DNA from: an uncultured Saprospiraceae bacterium
GTDB taxonomy: Bacteria > Bacteroidota > Bacteroidia > Chitinophagales > Saprospiraceae
Length of the DNA: 38,223 nt
Reading direction: 5' to 3'
NCBI GenBank assembly: GCA_937944095.1
Contig: CALEAC010000103.1
Span: 1 to 38,223 of the forward strand
Shown here in pieces: positions 26,346 through 35,803 of the stretch; positions within the stretch are counted from its first letter, which is position 1; every line of letters begins with the position of its first letter. Made by a program: the position numbers and the translations under genes. The notes below the pieces were generated by a model. It ran no database searches. It was not told the DNA's origin and saw only the letters and a list, made by a program, of their open reading frames with translations.

Positions 26346-28664
26346 ATGAAAAAGAAGATCGTACTCTGGGCAAATGATGAGAATGAAAAGAAAATGCTTC
26401 TCGCCCTAGAATTGTTAGAAAAAGAAAGTAAGGTGAATATGTACACCTTTGATCAGGAGATCGTAACTGAAGAGTTCCATAATTTGATGATGGAAAATTG
26501 GCGTGTCGGAAAAGAAGTCGCTTTTCCTGATGGGCATCAATTAGAAGTGAGAGAACTCTCAGTAACAGATGACATTATTCCTGAAAGAATAAAAGTCCAA
26601 AGAACAGATCTTATTAATAGAGCTAAAGCTGAATGGCATTTCGTCGTTCTTTCTACCAAGCTCTATGATTTATATAATTCAGAACTAGAAGATTTCAGGG
26701 ACCGTATAGATAGATTGCCTAGCTTCGACTCAGGTGTATGGGAAGAAGTCAAAGGATTCTGGTCTAAGATCTCAGACCAAGCAAGAGAGCGGAATCTATT
26801 CAGAGATCATGCTGATAAGCTACGAGATGAGACTAATATCTTGTTCAATAAGCTTAAGGAATTCAAAACTAAAGCTAACGAACAGTTAGCGGAGAAGTCT
26901 AAAGCTGCTGTCAGTGGCTTTAATGATAGACTATCTGCGGTCGGCCAAAAAGTGGAAAATGGAATGAGCCTGAGTCCACTTTTCGATGAATTAAAAAAGA
27001 TCCAAGCCGACTTCAAGGATGCTGAACTAACACGAAATGATCGATCTAAGCTCTGGAAAAAGATCGATGGTGCATTCAAGTTGGTCAAGGAAAAGAAGTA
27101 CGGCAAGCCATCAGAAATAGAAGGCGCGGGCTCACAGAGTCGAGTAGAACGTCGCCACTCTGGCCTCATGAGCGCAATTGGCAAAATGGAGAAATCTATC
27201 CAACGAGATAAGAGCGATATTGATTTCCAGAATAAAAGAGCTGGATCGAGTCACGGTCAGTTAGAAGCACAACTAAGACAAGCTAAGATCATGATGATCG
27301 AAGAGCGTATCAGCTCTAAGCAAGAAAAGCTGAATGAGATGCTGACAACCAAGGCAGATCTAGAAAAAAGAATAGAGAAAGAAAAGGAAAGAGCACTTAA
27401 GAATATAGAGAAGAAAGAAATCCAGAAGAAGAAGGAAGAAGTGAAAAAGAAAATTGCTGATGAAATCTCGGAGAACGCAACGGCGCTATCAGAAAAAGAA
27501 GCAGAGAAACTAGAGAAAGCAGCTGCTGCGCTCAATAAGCCAATCAAAAAGGGTAAATCCGATAAGAAAGCAGCTGCCCCAGCACCACTTACTAGTACCT
27601 CTACTGACTCTAGTGAGCCGACGACTGATAGTCAGCCTGAAAAAGCGTCTGACTTAGATAAGACGATAGAAGCAGCTAAAGAAACACTAGCTAAAACTGA
27701 AGAAGCAGTTGCAAATACAGCACCTAAGACAGAAACTAAGACTGCCGAAGTGGTTAGTGAAAAAACAGTAGCTGAGGCTAGCCCAAAGAAAGCAGCTCCA
27801 GCAAAAGAAGTATCAGGGTCTACGTCAGAAACAGTAGATAAAGCAAAAGAAGCAGTTACTGAAAGTGCACCAGAGGTCGTAGAAAAGAAAGCTGACTTAG
27901 TCACAGAAGTGGCTAAGAAAGGTGGCCTCATCGGTGCAGCAATTGCAATCGGATCTAAAGCTATGGACAAGGTCAATGATAAACTCGAAGATCTCGGTTT
28001 AGATGATAAGGTAGATCAGGCCAAGGAGAAAGCATCTGACCTCAAAGATAAGGTAGAGGCCAAGCTCGACATGGTAGAAGATAAGATCGAGGACAAAGTG
28101 GATGAGGCACGTGATAAGACCGATGAATCAGACAGCCTCATAGATACTGTCAAGAAGGGTGGTCTCTTAGGCGCGGCAATCGCAATGGGTTCTAAAGCAA
28201 TGGACAAAGTGACTGAGACGATGGAAGACCTAGGTGTGGACGATAAGGTAGATCAGGCCAAAGAGAAAATATCTGATTTGAAGGATAAGGTGGAAGATAA
28301 GTTAGACGATAGCAAAGAAGCGTTAGAGGATAAAGTAGATGAGGCTAAAGAGAAAACCGCAGGTGCCACAGATATAAAGGATACAATTAAGAAAGGCGGC
28401 TTCCTAGGTGCAGCCATTGCAATAGGTGCAAAGGTCGCTGATTCTGTATCAGATAAGATAGAGGACCTAACAGATAAGTTAGACCTAGATGATAAAGTGG
28501 AGCAAGCGAAAGATAAGATCGCAGCCGTTAAGGATAAAATCGTAGACGGAGATTCTAAGCTGACAGCAGATACGAGTGTAGACGAAGTAGCAGATAGAGT
28601 AAGAAAGGAAGCGCCACTAGACGAATCTAAATTGAAACTGGTGACTTCTAACGAAGAAGAATAA
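26346..28664 (+). CDS. Lysine-rich coiled-coil protein with three 79-residue repeats (unknown function)
   Basis: A 772-residue protein starting at ATG 26346 (MKKKIVLWANDENEKK); the frame opens at 26307, but that adds 13 residues of no family resemblance. The N-terminal domain (about 1-110) has alternating strands and helices. Residues about 130-260 are helical with a segment like DUF349 (LFDELKKIQADFKDAE, SKLWKKIDGAFKLVKEK). Residues about 295-390 are an E/K-rich coiled coil. Residues about 400-520 are a low-complexity Ala/Thr/Ser/Pro/Glu linker. Three amphipathic repeats begin at K524, K603 and K682 (KKGGLIGAAIAIGSKAMDKV, then LDDKVDQAKEKASDLKDKVE), recalling LEA or YtxH-like helices. No signal peptide or membrane helix is evident, although KKGG...GAAIAIG may touch a membrane. 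The function is unknown. It ends at a hairpin terminator shared with the M36 protease gene. Confidence 0.75.
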   Translation: MKKKIVLWANDENEKKMLLALELLEKESKVNMYTFDQEIVTEEFHNLMMENWRVGKEVAFPDGHQLEVRELSVTDDIIPERIKVQRTDLINRAKAEWHFVVLSTKLYDLYNSELEDFRDRIDRLPSFDSGVWEEVKGFWSKISDQARERNLFRDHADKLRDETNILFNKLKEFKTKANEQLAEKSKAAVSGFNDRLSAVGQKVENGMSLSPLFDELKKIQADFKDAELTRNDRSKLWKKIDGAFKLVKEKKYGKPSEIEGAGSQSRVERRHSGLMSAIGKMEKSIQRDKSDIDFQNKRAGSSHGQLEAQLRQAKIMMIEERISSKQEKLNEMLTTKADLEKRIEKEKERALKNIEKKEIQKKKEEVKKKIADEISENATALSEKEAEKLEKAAAALNKPIKKGKSDKKAAAPAPLTSTSTDSSEPTTDSQPEKASDLDKTIEAAKETLAKTEEAVANTAPKTETKTAEVVSEKTVAEASPKKAAPAKEVSGSTSETVDKAKEAVTESAPEVVEKKADLVTEVAKKGGLIGAAIAIGSKAMDKVNDKLEDLGLDDKVDQAKEKASDLKDKVEAKLDMVEDKIEDKVDEARDKTDESDSLIDTVKKGGLLGAAIAMGSKAMDKVTETMEDLGVDDKVDQAKEKISDLKDKVEDKLDDSKEALEDKVDEAKEKTAGATDIKDTIKKGGFLGAAIAIGAKVADSVSDKIEDLTDKLDLDDKVEQAKDKIAAVKDKIVDGDSKLTADTSVDEVADRVRKEAPLDESKLKLVTSNEEE
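27915..28560 (+). repeat. In-gene tandem repeat of three 79-residue units
   Basis: Unit starts are 27915, 28152 and 28389, exactly 237 bases (79 codons) apart. Each opens KKGG-x-x-GAAIA and contains a DLDDKV-type acidic step followed by A-K-E/D-K repeats. Units 1 and 2 are similar along most of their length and unit 3 stops short, at about residue 738. Confidence 0.88.
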
Positions 28665-28697
28665 GATTTTACAATTTATTAATACAAATAAAAAAAA

Positions 28698-28727
28698 GGG
28701 ACCATGTAATTACGTGGTCCCTTTTTT
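28698..28727. terminator. Bidirectional intrinsic terminator
   Basis: GGGACCATG (28698-28706) and CGTGGTCCC (28713-28721) form a nine-pair stem with one G-U wobble around TAATTA. A-rich bases before it and a run of T after it make it a terminator in both directions. It serves the coiled-coil gene (+) and the M36 protease gene (-), 33 and 19 bases from their stops. Confidence 0.88.
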
Positions 28728-28745
28728 ATTATAGTTGAGCTGATC

Positions 28746-31700
28746 TTATTCTATAATCAGCTTCTTCGTTAATATTTTGCCTTCACTTGCGACTTGGATG
28801 AAATAGAAGCCTGATGCATGAGAAGATATGTCCATGCTGAATACATTTTCTGATCCTATCAGATCCATGTTCATTTCACTGATTGGACGACCATCCACAG
28901 AGTAGAGTGTCACTTTCGAATCTAACTGTCGATCCGAAGTAATCTTAATGACAACTCTATCCTGAGCTGGATTAGGGAACAGTGTCATTTCCACACCATC
29001 CAGCGCTAAGTCAGCAACGTTGTCACCACCTACAGAATTAATAATTGTCTCGAAGATTTCAGTTCTCACCTCATCCGTATTATCAGCATCGATAATAGCT
29101 TCTGTCTGATATTTCTTGATGTCCATAAGCTCGACATCATCCACGAACCAACCATTATCATTATCAAAAGTCACTTCTACTTCAGGGTCGAAATCTAGCA
29201 TATAGAATCTGAATCTAATGTCTATCTCCTGTCCTATAAAATCTCTGAGGTCGATATAGAATGGTACGAACTCACCTCGATCATTAAAGCCAGAAAAGCC
29301 ACCTAGATCAGGAATTGCTCTGTCAGAATAAGATAACACGCCATCATATTCTCCTGTGATAAAGTCATTCGCATTGAATCGTAACCAGATGTTTTCTTCT
29401 GTAGAGTATTCTACCCAGCCACCGTTATCGACGGGTGTACAGTTGATTCTATGCCATGCTCTTAAGGTCGGATTTTCTCCTGTAATAGGCAGGTCGCTTC
29501 TGATAATTCGCTGGTCTCTTTCTGCATCATCTTCTTTGATGAACATCGAGAATTGTCCTGATCTAGAATCAAGTGTCGAATAATCCCAAAATAAGAAATC
29601 TGAAGATCCTAGGTCTGGTAACCATCTGTTACGCTCATCTGAGGTCTCAAAGGTGTTAAGCATCATGCTAATAGACGAAATGCTTGGATCAGAGATGACT
29701 GTATAGCTGAATACCATACCGGGCTCTCTTGGGTCTGTTGTTGCAGCCATATCACCGATTTCGAAAATCACATCATTACCTGATTCTGTGTAAGGTACAC
29801 TGGTAGAACCCGGGACAATGCTCAGACCTTCATCTAGGATATCAGTGACAGTAACATTAGTGGCTGTTTCGCCAGTATGGTTAGAGATTGTCATTGTCAC
29901 CTCAAATTCTGCTCCTGGATCGATAAGCCTTGTGATATCTTTATCAATCTTAAGCGTTTTGATACAAGTCGGCAGTGGCTCGAAGTCTTCTGTACCATCT
30001 GTCGTGCTCAGTGGATCTGCTTGGTCAGCAAAGAAACCCAGACCTCTCCTAGCAAAAATCTCCCATAGTAAGCACTCATGTTCTCCATCATCTACTGCGA
30101 AGATGGCATCTCTCATATCTAAGAAACCTGGAAGACAAGGTGCTGCTTTCATACCATCATAAGCCAGTTTGACTGCTTTGAAATTACCAGACTCTGTATT
30201 ATTCCAATCAGCATCCCAGCCATATAAATCGACCCATGCCCAATGGATATCCCATAAGATCGCTGCCCATACCTCACCTACTGGATGAGGAGCAGTTTGG
30301 CCTTTGATATCATCATAAGTTAATGGACATATGTCAAAATCTGTCGAATAAGGGAATCTTCTGATGCCTCTGCCATCTATAGCAAGTCCATCTACATAGT
30401 TACCGATGCCCCGTGGATCAGTGCCAGCATCGCCTTCTTCTACAGTAAGGACCAGAGCTATAAAATCAGAGATGCCCTCACCTTGCTGTTCAGTTGTGAG
30501 ACCTGGTTGGGTCAGACAGTTTATATTTGTCGGGCCACCGATCAATCTATGGCTTATCCCATGACCATATTCATGCGCGATGACACCATTGTCGAAGCCA
30601 GCACTTAATTCAGATGGTCCTGTTTGCTCTAATATCTTCATCTCAGCAGTAACTGGGCCATTGGCCATTTCTGCAATTATTCTATTACAATCACTAATGC
30701 CTAATGATATTAAAGGAATAGTGACTTGTTCACCAACTTCTCCAGCGGCCATCCCCATGGCATTTTCACCATCAGTTCCAGGGCCATCAGCGCCTGGAAC
30801 ATTACATATAATCGCCGCAATTGCTCCAGCATTTTCAGCATTGAGTGCTTTGAGCCCAAATTGGCAAGTGCCTCTAAAAATGAGTGCAACTTTTCCATTG
30901 ACATCAGACTCTAATTCACCACAGCCTTGTCTCGCATTAGCAGGGTCTGGATTATTGTCAAATCCAAGAGCGATTTCACCTTTGACGTCCACTTCATTGT
31001 TAAGAGGCATACCTCCCCAGCCAGCATAAGTTGATGTATAGTCAGATGCAATAGCACTAGGGTCAGTTATTCTGAATAGGCCAGCATTAAATTCCCATCT
31101 GAACATCTGCATAACACCACTTATACCATCAGGAGCTGGTCCAAAATTCGCATTATTCGTTCCTGACCCATCTAGAGTCTCGGCTAACACTTGGTCGTTG
31201 CCAAAACCGCCGTTGCCATAGTTGTTATTCTGGAATGCCCCAGCCGATTCATCGAAGCCGACCAGATAGGATATATCATGTACCATATTGCACATGTAGA
31301 ACAAATTAGTGACATCGGCTTCCATGTTTTCGAACGGACTTGCCTCTGGATCGAATTCAGTGAGGAATTCGAGCTCGAGACCGCCTTCTGGTTCATTACC
31401 ACTGGATATATCATCAGCATCTTGGTCTTCGTAAGCCCAGACATTATTACCTCTGGTAATCGTATGCTCAGGACCCTCCATGCCATCTTCGTCATGCCAT
31501 CCAAAAGGTGAGGCGACTGGGTGACTCGGGTCATCGACTATCTGAAAAGGCCCATGTAGTGGGCTCTCCGCTGGTAGCGCAACGACATTATATTTAGCAC
31601 CATCACCCATTGCCGCAGCGCTCGTATGACGCTTAGCAGTGGCATGACTATGATTACACTCATGGTTATGATTATGGAACATGCCGGCTTTTACCTGACA

Positions 31701-32333
31701 CTCTAAAGTATTTTGATGTTGGCCGATTACTTCTCCAGTAGTCACATCTACATAAGCAAACCAGCTATCAGAATTATCCTTTTCCATTAAGAAAACCTCA
31801 TATGTCAACTTATATTCTCCATTGCTGACTTTGTAGTATTTAGGTTGGACAAGTATCTTGTTTGCTGAGTAATCATCAGCGGTAAAGTGCATCCTGTCCT
31901 TACTATCTGTCTTAAGTGAGATGGGTGCCTCGATGCTAGGATAGCCTAGCTTAGTTCCAAGTGCGACAATAGCCTGAGCTGCTGTGATATTCACAGTGCC
32001 TGACTTAGTAATTTTGGATTTGATATCAGAAACGAAACGATTACCATAGTGTTGTATGGTGTTATCAGGTCTGATATTCAGATTGAATAAAGCTTGGTTG
32101 ACTTGTATCCCTTCGTAAGTCTGTGCAAAATAGACATGTGTAACCCCATTGTCTTTAGTTTGGTAGACATCTGTAATCTTGACATTGTCGATGTCATCTT
32201 GAGTTAGTCCTAATTCTGCTGCATTTTCTGATAGATAGCTGAGTCCTATTGCTTGTTTGTCCGAAAACTGCCCATATATCATGGCAGGTAACATTAAAGC
32301 AATGAAAATAGATAGTTGCTGATGTAATTTCAT
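28746..32333 (-). CDS. Fungalysin-like M36 metalloprotease with PA domain and T9SS sorting domain
   Basis: Secreted zinc endopeptidase, 1195 residues. Signal peptide MKLHQQLSIFIALMLPAMIYG/Q, then an FTP/PepSY propeptide (about 25-210; YEGIQVNQALFNLNI, HYGNRFVSDI). The M36 catalytic domain carries H587-EYG-H591 with third ligand E619 (GEGISDF); a PA domain is inserted before the active site (about 450-565, GKVALIFRGTCQFGLKALNAE). Downstream are a DUF11/CARDB-like domain (about 795-890, FEVTMTISNHTGETATNVTVTD), a further beta domain (about 895-1095) and a type A sorting domain (last 75 residues, TLFPNPAQDRVV to KKLIIE). The propeptide would inhibit until removed. It is monocistronic, with a terminator on its 3' side and rlmB divergent on the 5' side. 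The substrate is unknown; degradation of extracellular protein is the reasonable inference. Confidence 0.93.
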   Translation of the reverse strand: MKLHQQLSIFIALMLPAMIYGQFSDKQAIGLSYLSENAAELGLTQDDIDNVKITDVYQTKDNGVTHVYFAQTYEGIQVNQALFNLNIRPDNTIQHYGNRFVSDIKSKITKSGTVNITAAQAIVALGTKLGYPSIEAPISLKTDSKDRMHFTADDYSANKILVQPKYYKVSNGEYKLTYEVFLMEKDNSDSWFAYVDVTTGEVIGQHQNTLECQVKAGMFHNHNHECNHSHATAKRHTSAAAMGDGAKYNVVALPAESPLHGPFQIVDDPSHPVASPFGWHDEDGMEGPEHTITRGNNVWAYEDQDADDISSGNEPEGGLELEFLTEFDPEASPFENMEADVTNLFYMCNMVHDISYLVGFDESAGAFQNNNYGNGGFGNDQVLAETLDGSGTNNANFGPAPDGISGVMQMFRWEFNAGLFRITDPSAIASDYTSTYAGWGGMPLNNEVDVKGEIALGFDNNPDPANARQGCGELESDVNGKVALIFRGTCQFGLKALNAENAGAIAAIICNVPGADGPGTDGENAMGMAAGEVGEQVTIPLISLGISDCNRIIAEMANGPVTAEMKILEQTGPSELSAGFDNGVIAHEYGHGISHRLIGGPTNINCLTQPGLTTEQQGEGISDFIALVLTVEEGDAGTDPRGIGNYVDGLAIDGRGIRRFPYSTDFDICPLTYDDIKGQTAPHPVGEVWAAILWDIHWAWVDLYGWDADWNNTESGNFKAVKLAYDGMKAAPCLPGFLDMRDAIFAVDDGEHECLLWEIFARRGLGFFADQADPLSTTDGTEDFEPLPTCIKTLKIDKDITRLIDPGAEFEVTMTISNHTGETATNVTVTDILDEGLSIVPGSTSVPYTESGNDVIFEIGDMAATTDPREPGMVFSYTVISDPSISSISMMLNTFETSDERNRWLPDLGSSDFLFWDYSTLDSRSGQFSMFIKEDDAERDQRIIRSDLPITGENPTLRAWHRINCTPVDNGGWVEYSTEENIWLRFNANDFITGEYDGVLSYSDRAIPDLGGFSGFNDRGEFVPFYIDLRDFIGQEIDIRFRFYMLDFDPEVEVTFDNDNGWFVDDVELMDIKKYQTEAIIDADNTDEVRTEIFETIINSVGGDNVADLALDGVEMTLFPNPAQDRVVIKITSDRQLDSKVTLYSVDGRPISEMNMDLIGSENVFSMDISSHASGFYFIQVASEGKILTKKLIIE

Positions 32334-32492
32334 TTATTATGGATTTTGCCTTAAATATAATAGATCAACATCCTTTTCATGGAACGATGGGTCTACCTAC
32401 CCGACATTATTATCAGAATTATTCTTCTGAATAAATTCGAGCTTAATAGAAATACTGATTCATCATAGCTCAATAAATCAGATATTTGAGGC

Positions 32493-33257
32493 TTGGAAAA
32501 GCATTCACACGAAAAAAAACCGAAAGACAAGATCATTATTGGCCGTAAGCCGGTCATAGATAGCTTGCTGGACGATACAGAACTGGAAAAGGTCTGGATT
32601 TCTAAAACCCTCAAAGGGGATATCGAAAAAGACCTCCGTCAGTACACTAGAGAGCGTAACATCCCTCTCCAGTATGTCCCCGTGGAAAAGCTCAATGCCA
32701 TCTCAAAGAGATCAGATCATGATGGTGTGGTGGCACAACTTTCGCTCATTAACTACATGAGCCTGGAGGCGGTTATGCCCTTCATCTATGAGCAGGGTAG
32801 AGACCCAGCGCTATTAGTATTAGATGGTATAGAAGATGTCAGGAACATCGGTGCGCTGATACGATCTGCAGTCTGGTTTGATTTCGATGCAATCGTGATC
32901 ACTCTAAAGCGGTCAGCGATGATCAATAGTATCGTCTACAAGACTTCTGCAGGTGCGCTAAAAGATGTCGTCATCTGCCGAGAAAAAAGCATCATCAAAG
33001 CAGTCGAATTCCTACAGTCTTCTGGTGTCAAAGTTATCGCAGCAAACGCGCGAGCAGAGAATAAAATGGATGCCGCAGCTTTTAATTCACCATTGGCTAT
33101 CATCTTAGGATCAGAAGAAAGAGGGGTCTCTAGGGAACTTACTGCGCTTGCTGATGGTCTAATAAGTATTCCTGGGTCAGGCAAGGTAGAATCACTAAAT
33201 GTGTCAGTGGCAGGTGCCTTATTGATGCATGAGATTTACAAAGTTAGAAACAAGTAA
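32493..33257 (+). CDS. rlmB: TrmH-family 23S rRNA 2'-O-ribose methyltransferase, RlmB-like
   Basis: SAM-dependent methyltransferase of the SPOUT class. RlmB methylates G2251 of 23S rRNA; the exact nucleotide is inferred from family only. The 254-residue form has the substrate-binding N-terminal part (IIIGRKPVIDSLLDD, residues about 15-30) and the SPOUT domain with motifs LDGIEDVRNIGALIRSA (about 110-126), ILGSEERGVSR (about 207-217) and SIPGSGKVESLNVSVAGAL (about 228-246). The start is TTG at 32493: an in-frame TGA ends four bases before it and no in-frame ATG occurs before residue 80 or so. The next gene begins two bases after its stop, so it opens a three-gene operon. Confidence 0.92.
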   Translation: MEKHSHEKKPKDKIIIGRKPVIDSLLDDTELEKVWISKTLKGDIEKDLRQYTRERNIPLQYVPVEKLNAISKRSDHDGVVAQLSLINYMSLEAVMPFIYEQGRDPALLVLDGIEDVRNIGALIRSAVWFDFDAIVITLKRSAMINSIVYKTSAGALKDVVICREKSIIKAVEFLQSSGVKVIAANARAENKMDAAAFNSPLAIILGSEERGVSRELTALADGLISIPGSGKVESLNVSVAGALLMHEIYKVRNK

Positions 33258-33258
33258 A

Positions 33259-34197
33259 ATGAAAAATATAAATAACGGCCTTTGCTCACTGATAGGCATA
33301 ATCGTCATGGTGGCTGCCTTCTCTTGCAAGACCACTAAGTTACCTGTCGATAACTATATCTATGAGGATGCTTTGTTATGGCAGATTGATGGTAAGAAAT
33401 TAGCTAAGACGTCTTATCTCTATGGCACTATTCATATCATAGATACGGCTAGTTTCTTTTGGCCGAAAGGCACTCTAGAAGCTTTTGAGGCAGCAGAGCA
33501 GATGGCGTTCGAGGTGGACCTAGATGACATGTATGACCTCGGTAAGCAGATGGGCTTACTAACTAAGGCTGTCATGAAGGATGGCATCTCTCTGAGGGAT
33601 CTATATACAGATGAAGAGTACAAGATTGTGAGTGATCACTTCCAGGAGAAAGGTCTGCCGATGATGATTTTCGAGAAGATGAAGCCGATGTTCCTTACCG
33701 TGTTAGCAAGTGATGACATGGATCTCACACAGGGTCTAGGTGGTGGATCAGGCATGAAATCTTACGAAATGGAATTCTATGAGATGGTCAAAGGCACTGG
33801 CAAAGAAGTCGAAGGTCTAGAGACCCTAGAGTTTCAGCTTTCTGTCTTTGATTCTATCCCCTATGAGGCGCAGGCAGATATGCTACTGGAAGCGGTTACA
33901 GTAGGAGACGATGATGACGCATTCCAACAAATGATAGATATGTATACATCTCAGGATATCAATAGTATGATATCTGCCATGAGCGAGGAAGATCAAGGTA
34001 TAGAAGGTTATGAGGATGTCCTGCTCTATCAGCGTAATAAGAATTGGATTCCTGTTATGGAAGAGAAGATGAGCAGAGCCAGTACGTTCTTCGCAGTCGG
34101 TGCAGGACACCTAGGTGGACAAGGCGGCGTCATCGATCTACTCAAAAAAGCAGGCTACAAACTGACGCCTCTTAGCCACACGAACACAGCAAATTAA
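33259..34197 (+). CDS. TraB/GumN-family lipoprotein
   Basis: A 312-residue lipoprotein from ATG 33259 (the frame opens 30 bases earlier inside rlmB). Signal sequence to lipobox AAFSC (MKNINNGLCSLIGIIVMVAAFSC). The TraB/GumN domain fills the rest: LYGTIHIIDTASFFWPKGT, FEVDLDDM, then GTGKEVEGLETLEFQLSVFDSI and FFAVGAGHLGGQGGVIDLLKKAGY, with the conserved GTIH, E/D and GAGHL residues thought to form a metal-dependent hydrolase centre. TraB was first noted as an inhibitor of pheromone signalling, but the bacterial role is not defined. It sits between rlmB (1-base gap) and the gamma-carbonic-anhydrase gene (2-base gap) in one operon. Confidence 0.86.
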   Translation: MKNINNGLCSLIGIIVMVAAFSCKTTKLPVDNYIYEDALLWQIDGKKLAKTSYLYGTIHIIDTASFFWPKGTLEAFEAAEQMAFEVDLDDMYDLGKQMGLLTKAVMKDGISLRDLYTDEEYKIVSDHFQEKGLPMMIFEKMKPMFLTVLASDDMDLTQGLGGGSGMKSYEMEFYEMVKGTGKEVEGLETLEFQLSVFDSIPYEAQADMLLEAVTVGDDDDAFQQMIDMYTSQDINSMISAMSEEDQGIEGYEDVLLYQRNKNWIPVMEEKMSRASTFFAVGAGHLGGQGGVIDLLKKAGYKLTPLSHTNTAN

Positions 34198-34199
34198 TT

Positions 34200-34715
34200 A
34201 TGGCTCACATCATCGCAGTCAATGGCGTTACACCTCAGATTGATTCTGCTGCATGGGTCGCGGAGACCGCTGTGGTCACAGGAGATGTCGAGATCGATGC
34301 GGGTTGTAGCATCTGGTTCGGCGTGGTAATTCGGGGCGATGTCAATAAGATCAGAATCGGTAAAAATGTCAATATCCAAGACCTTACGATGGTCCACGGC
34401 ACTAATGGACGGGGAGATACGATTATAGGCAATGACGTCAGCATCGGACATCGTGCGATCATACATGGCTGTCAGATCAGAGATAAAGTGCTTATAGGTA
34501 TGGGTGCGATTATACTGGACGATGTCATCATACCCAGTAATACGATTATAGCTGCAGGTGCGACGGTGACCAGCGGTACGGTGTTAGAATCTGGCTATAT
34601 CTACGCTGGCACACCCGCCCGCAAACTTAAGCCACTAGATGCAGCGAAAGCCAATCATTATATTTCTGGTACATCCCTCGCGTATGTCGAGTATAAGGAA
34701 TGGTATCGAAAATGA
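34200..34715 (+). CDS. Gamma-carbonic-anhydrase-family protein
   Basis: Left-handed beta-helix protein of 171 residues, usual for YrdA/CaiE/gamma-CA homologues. Hexapeptide repeats run through about residues 25-140 (VVTGDVEIDAGCSIWFG, VVIRGDVNKIRIGKNVN). The three metal-binding histidines are present: H66 in MVHGT, H84 in SIGHRA and H89 in IIHGC. Active carbonic anhydrase is possible, but many homologues are inactive or serve other roles. It is the last gene of the rlmB-TraB operon, two bases after the previous stop. A weak hairpin (34712-34717 with 34725-34730) covers its end. Confidence 0.88.
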   Translation: MAHIIAVNGVTPQIDSAAWVAETAVVTGDVEIDAGCSIWFGVVIRGDVNKIRIGKNVNIQDLTMVHGTNGRGDTIIGNDVSIGHRAIIHGCQIRDKVLIGMGAIILDDVIIPSNTIIAAGATVTSGTVLESGYIYAGTPARKLKPLDAAKANHYISGTSLAYVEYKEWYRK

Positions 34716-34729
34716 GATCCTAATTCTCA

Positions 34730-35701
34730 TCAGTGTATAATTACCTTTTCAGTTGCGAATTGACCATTAGCCTTATCCATAATAAAGACATAATATTGTC
34801 CTGGTAGCAAGGAAGTCGGTATATTAATCAAGTTAGGTCCAGGATGTAATCGATCCGACTTCTCTATTAGCTTTTGTCCACTTATGTCTAGTAAGGTTAC
34901 ACATGCGTCCATATTAGAATTAGTCGATATAGCTAGTGTGCCTCTGCTCGGTGTATAGACCTGAAATTCTAGCGCCTCCTCCTCAGTAATATCTGTCAGC
35001 TGTTCATTATCGACTTGCCAGATAAAATCAATATCATCGACTTCTCTCGGATCATAGCTGAAATCAGCTATAAGATTAGTCAACTTGTCCTTATAGATGG
35101 CATATTGGACATAGGTCGTTATATCATCGATAGATCGACTGAATCTGATCATGATGCAATTCTCGTATCGTCCTACTGGTGTCGTGACTTCGCCTAGTCC
35201 GACGAAGCTGTGCGCATCAGTATAATTACTCATCATCGTATCTCGACTCATATCTGTAAATGATATCTGCGTCCTATAGCTGATTGTATTCTCATCACCG
35301 TAGGTGAAATCATCATAGGCAACCACGGGAAAATTATCTAGGAATTCTAGTTTTACACTTGCGTTATGTACGCCTATAATCTCTAATCGATCATCGGCTT
35401 CATTGAGAAAATATTCGTATCCAGATAAGAAGTACCCTGTATCCGCTTCTGGAAAAGAATCGATGAACATGAGCTCCTGTGCAGCTTGATATACTTGTGT
35501 CCGACTGGCTGTGCCCTCTGCAGCACTGAAATCCCACATCTGATCGACGCCTTCTTCGGGGAAGTCTAGATCTAGAGCATTATTAGCTCTCATCACGATG
35601 GAAGTATCGCCTGGTTCGAAATACCAAGCACTGGTAATGCTCTGGCTGATACCAATATTAGCAATAAGAAAAAGCAAGGATAATTGTAGATATCTATACA
35701 T
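34730..35701 (-). CDS. Small T9SS-secreted protein with type A sorting domain
   Basis: A 323-residue exported protein. Signal peptide MYRYLQLSLLFLIANIGIS/Q, a beta-rich N-terminal domain of a type common in Bacteroidota cargo proteins (WYFEPGDTSIVMRANNALDLDFPEEGVDQMWDFSAA, SYRTQISFTDM) and a C-terminal T9SS-type domain (VYTPSRGTLAISTNSNMDACVTLLDISGQKL, PGQYYVFIMDKANGQFATEKVIIH). I recognise no catalytic motif, so the role is not assigned; it may be a binding or matrix protein. It faces the gamma-CA gene convergently, 14 bases apart, and is divergent from the ATPase gene. Confidence 0.8.
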   Translation of the reverse strand: MYRYLQLSLLFLIANIGISQSITSAWYFEPGDTSIVMRANNALDLDFPEEGVDQMWDFSAAEGTASRTQVYQAAQELMFIDSFPEADTGYFLSGYEYFLNEADDRLEIIGVHNASVKLEFLDNFPVVAYDDFTYGDENTISYRTQISFTDMSRDTMMSNYTDAHSFVGLGEVTTPVGRYENCIMIRFSRSIDDITTYVQYAIYKDKLTNLIADFSYDPREVDDIDFIWQVDNEQLTDITEEEALEFQVYTPSRGTLAISTNSNMDACVTLLDISGQKLIEKSDRLHPGPNLINIPTSLLPGQYYVFIMDKANGQFATEKVIIH

Positions 35702-35803
35702 AGCTAATATTGTTGAGGCCGATTAATAAGAACTTCTATAAGGCATTGAAATTACTGCATTAGATTCTTATTATCTTTCACCATCAATAAAAAAATGTGT
35801 TAA

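Noticed and set aside
27257-27547. Minus-strand ORF rich in Ser/Phe over the coiled-coil gene
   Set aside because: It is the reverse complement of Lys/Glu-rich codons and has no independent start, domain or promoter.
32413-32430. TCAGAA/TTCTGA hairpin upstream of rlmB
   Set aside because: Six pairs, no T-run and no other support; too weak to call a regulatory element.
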